From NCBI GenBank assembly GCA_030667645.1, contig DAOUVM010000087.1, positions 1 through 8,390 of the forward strand: a stretch of DNA of 8,390 nt. Direction: 5' to 3'. This DNA is from Ardenticatenales bacterium. GTDB lineage: Bacteria; Chloroflexota; Anaerolineae; Promineifilales; UBA4811. Shown in pieces: positions 6,828 to 8,390 of the stretch. The translations under genes were made by a program, and so were the position numbers. The notes under the pieces were generated by a model. It was not told the origin of the DNA. It saw only the letters and a program-made list of their open reading frames with translations, and did no database searches. Numbering within the stretch: position 1 is the first letter of the stretch; each line of letters begins with the position of its first letter.

Positions 6828-7610
6828 ATGTCCAAACATTTGCGAAAGCACCTCGATTTTGCTACCGAGACCGCCTACCTGGCCGGTAGGCTGACCCTGG
6901 GCCACTTTCAACGTGGGGTCCGCCCGGACCTCAAGGCGGACGACACGCCGGTCACAATCGCCGACCGAGAAGCGGAGGAGCTAATCCGAAGGCGGATCGA
7001 AAAGCAGTACCCCGGCCACGCGATCGTGGGTGAAGAGTATGGCGTCAAGGAGACCCTAGGGGCCGACCACCGCTGGTATATCGACCCCATCGATGGCACA
7101 AAGTCCTTTGTGCGAGGGGTGCCCCTCTATGCGGTGCTCATCGGTCCGGAGATCGAAGGAGCCGTCCAGGTGGGGGCAGCCTACTTTCCGGCATTGGACG
7201 AAATGATCACAGCCGCCACCGGCTACGGAACCTGGTGGAACGGCCGTAGGGCCCATGTCTTCAAGGTGAAGCATCTGTCCCAGGCCGTGGTCGCCTTTAC
7301 CGATGCAGCAAGCTTTGACAGACAAGGCCGCCGGGCAGCCTGGGAGCGAATCAAACAGGCCACTTGCTATCGCGCCGGTTGGGGCGATGCGTATGGATAT
7401 CTGCTCGTCGCCACCGGCCGGGTGGAACTCATGCTGGACCCTATCATGAGTGAATGGGACTGTGGCCCCTTTCCCCCTATCTTGCAGGAAGCCGGCGGTT
7501 GCTTTGGCGATTGGCAGGGGAATCCAACGATCCATGCCGGCGAAGCGCTGGCCACGACACAAACTCTGCTGCCTGAGGTGCTGCGCTTGATCCAGGGCAA
7601 GAATTCCTGA
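6828..7610 (+). CDS. Inositol monophosphatase family protein, likely histidinol-phosphatase (HisN type)
   Basis: A 260-residue Mg-dependent phosphatase of normal length for the family. The metal-binding motifs are present: E69/E70 in IVGEEYG, D86 and D89 in YIDPIDGTKSF (84-94), and D211 in EWDCGPF (209-215), followed by the ILQEAGG segment (218-224). The stretches WWNGRRA (136-142) and GWGDAYGYLLVATGRVEL (184-201) resemble HisN-type histidinol-phosphatases more than true inositol-1-phosphatases. HisN removes phosphate from L-histidinol phosphate, the penultimate step group of histidine synthesis. Other members of the family act on inositol phosphate, fructose-1,6-bisphosphate or 3'-phosphoadenosine 5'-phosphate, so substrate remains an inference. 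No other his gene is in the window. It has its own strong ribosome binding site and lies 27 bases after the Nudix-like remnant, so it may be transcribed from the repair operon or independently. Confidence 0.82.
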   Translation: MSKHLRKHLDFATETAYLAGRLTLGHFQRGVRPDLKADDTPVTIADREAEELIRRRIEKQYPGHAIVGEEYGVKETLGADHRWYIDPIDGTKSFVRGVPLYAVLIGPEIEGAVQVGAAYFPALDEMITAATGYGTWWNGRRAHVFKVKHLSQAVVAFTDAASFDRQGRRAAWERIKQATCYRAGWGDAYGYLLVATGRVELMLDPIMSEWDCGPFPPILQEAGGCFGDWQGNPTIHAGEALATTQTLLPEVLRLIQGKNS

Positions 7611-7642
7611 CCAGCCCCGCGCGAGCCCCTTGGATGTCCACC

Positions 7643-7658
7643 AGAGCCCCGGGGCTCT
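7643..7658. terminator. 16-bp perfect palindrome at the convergent junction, possible bidirectional terminator
   Basis: AGAGCCCCGGGGCTCT is fully self-complementary. As RNA it could fold with a six-base stem and a CCGG loop on either strand. It sits 32 bases after the stop of the HisN-like gene and overlaps the first two bases of the murJ stop codon (complement 7657-7659), where two transcripts converge. There is no T-run on either side, so it is not a textbook intrinsic terminator; it may still block read-through or be a binding site. Confidence 0.4.
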
Positions 7659-8390
7659 AATCTTCAGCGCTGGAGGCCGGCCGGGTCCGAATCATATCCG
7701 GAATAGTAGCAAGTTCCGGACTGCGAAGGATCAGCAGTATCAGCAAGTAGACGGCCACTCCGGCGGCGCCGGCCACGCCGGCCGCCAAACCCACCTGGAA
7801 CCGTCCGTCCGCGGCGGGGAGCGCCTGCATGACGGCGCTGATCGTTAAACTCATCAACGCGGTTCCCAAAAGTGCCCGGCCGACACTCTGCCAGAGCGCT
7901 CGGTCCAGGATACCCCGCAGGCCACGCCGAGCCAGTCCCAGCAGCAACACGGACTCGATCCAGAAACCAATCGTGGTGGCGATGGCGAGGCCCCGGTAGC
8001 CGTGCGAATCAATCAGCGCGTAGGCCAGCCCGATGCTGACGCTTTGGCCCGCGGCGGCCGCCAGCATGGGAATAACAGTGTTTTGCTGGGCATAAAAGAC
8101 CCGAGCGCCGATCTCCAGCAATGCCTCGCCCACCAACCGAAACGCAAAGATCGCCAGCGCTGCTTGAACCAGATCGACCGCCCGAGCATCAAAGGCGCCT
8201 CCGATGAGCGAGATCAACGGTTCCCCGAGCAAGATCAATCCAGCGGCCGAGGGGATGGTCAGCGTGAGGATGATTCGCAGAGATGCATTGACCCTCCGGC
8301 GCAACCCGTCCCGGTCGCCGGCGTTGGCCAGTTCGGCAAAGGTGGGGAAAAACACTTGAGCGATAGCGGTGCCAAACAGGGTTTCGGGCA
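7657..8390 (-). CDS. murJ: MurJ/MviN lipid II flippase, C-terminal part (5' end outside window)
   Basis: The minus-strand frame is open from the right edge to a TAG at 7659-7657, giving about 244 residues. An internal GTG at 8355 is not the real start: the codons before it read PETLFGTAIAQ, which joins smoothly to VFFPTFAELA, the conserved MurJ segment. Six hydrophobic stretches are visible, starting near LRIILTLTIPSAAGL, LVQAALAIFAFRLVG, VIPMLAAAAGQSVSI, LAIATTIGFWIESVL, RALLGTALMSLTISA and LAAGVAGAAGVAVYL. The segment ARVFYAQQNTVIPML is typical of the MOP-superfamily flippase between its second and third helices here. MurJ moves the undecaprenyl-linked peptidoglycan precursor across the cytoplasmic membrane. 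The N-terminal half is missing, so the central cavity residues cannot be checked. It is transcribed towards the repair genes and ends 46 bases from the HisN-like gene. Confidence 0.9.
   Translation of the reverse strand, partial: PETLFGTAIAQVFFPTFAELANAGDRDGLRRRVNASLRIILTLTIPSAAGLILLGEPLISLIGGAFDARAVDLVQAALAIFAFRLVGEALLEIGARVFYAQQNTVIPMLAAAAGQSVSIGLAYALIDSHGYRGLAIATTIGFWIESVLLLGLARRGLRGILDRALWQSVGRALLGTALMSLTISAVMQALPAADGRFQVGLAAGVAGAAGVAVYLLILLILRSPELATIPDMIRTRPASSAED

Noticed and set aside
7630..7848. Plus-strand open frame of 72 codons opposite the murJ end
   Set aside because: It is antisense to conserved MurJ sequence, crosses the palindrome, and has no ribosome binding site or recognisable similarity.

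Overview
The window comes from a GC-rich bacterial chromosome. An archaeal-style DNA-end-processing set (NurA, HerA, Mre11, Rad50) sits next to bacterial housekeeping genes: a MurJ lipid II flippase and a HisN-type phosphatase of the inositol monophosphatase family. MurJ shows that the cell is a bacterium with peptidoglycan synthesis. High GC, the HAS-barrel/HerA/Mre11/Rad50 arrangement and the style of the proteins suggest a Chloroflexota-like organism, but this assignment is inference from memory of similar proteins, not a search result.

Layout, left to right. (1) Positions 1-374 hold the 3' end of nurA (+), truncated by the window edge. (2) A 106-bp gap follows, carrying a perfect 10-bp inverted repeat. 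(3) At 481-1086 (+) is a small protein with a HAS-barrel-like N-terminus, probably an uncharacterised partner of HerA/NurA. (4) At 1083-2762 (+) is the HerA hexameric ATPase, overlapping the previous gene by 4 bp. (5) After a 68-bp gap, 2831-4081 (+) encodes the Mre11/SbcD nuclease. (6) At 4078-6627 (+) is the Rad50/SbcC ATPase with a zinc hook, again with a 4-bp overlap. (7) At 6624-6800 (+) is a 58-codon ORF, read here as the remnant of a Nudix-like gene. (8) At 6828-7610 (+) is the HisN/inositol monophosphatase family gene. (9) Complement of 7657-8390 is the C-terminal part of murJ, convergent with everything else and cut by the right edge. A 16-bp perfect palindrome lies at the convergent junction.

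How the genes work together. Mre11-Rad50 recognises and trims DNA ends. The HerA translocase ring then drives, and is coupled to, the NurA nuclease, which resects the 5' strand and leaves a 3' single strand for recombination. This model is established for archaea. The same-strand order with two ATGA overlaps suggests co-expression here. The least understood member is the small HAS-barrel protein between nurA and herA. No CRISPR array, rRNA, tRNA, insertion sequence or prophage gene was seen.
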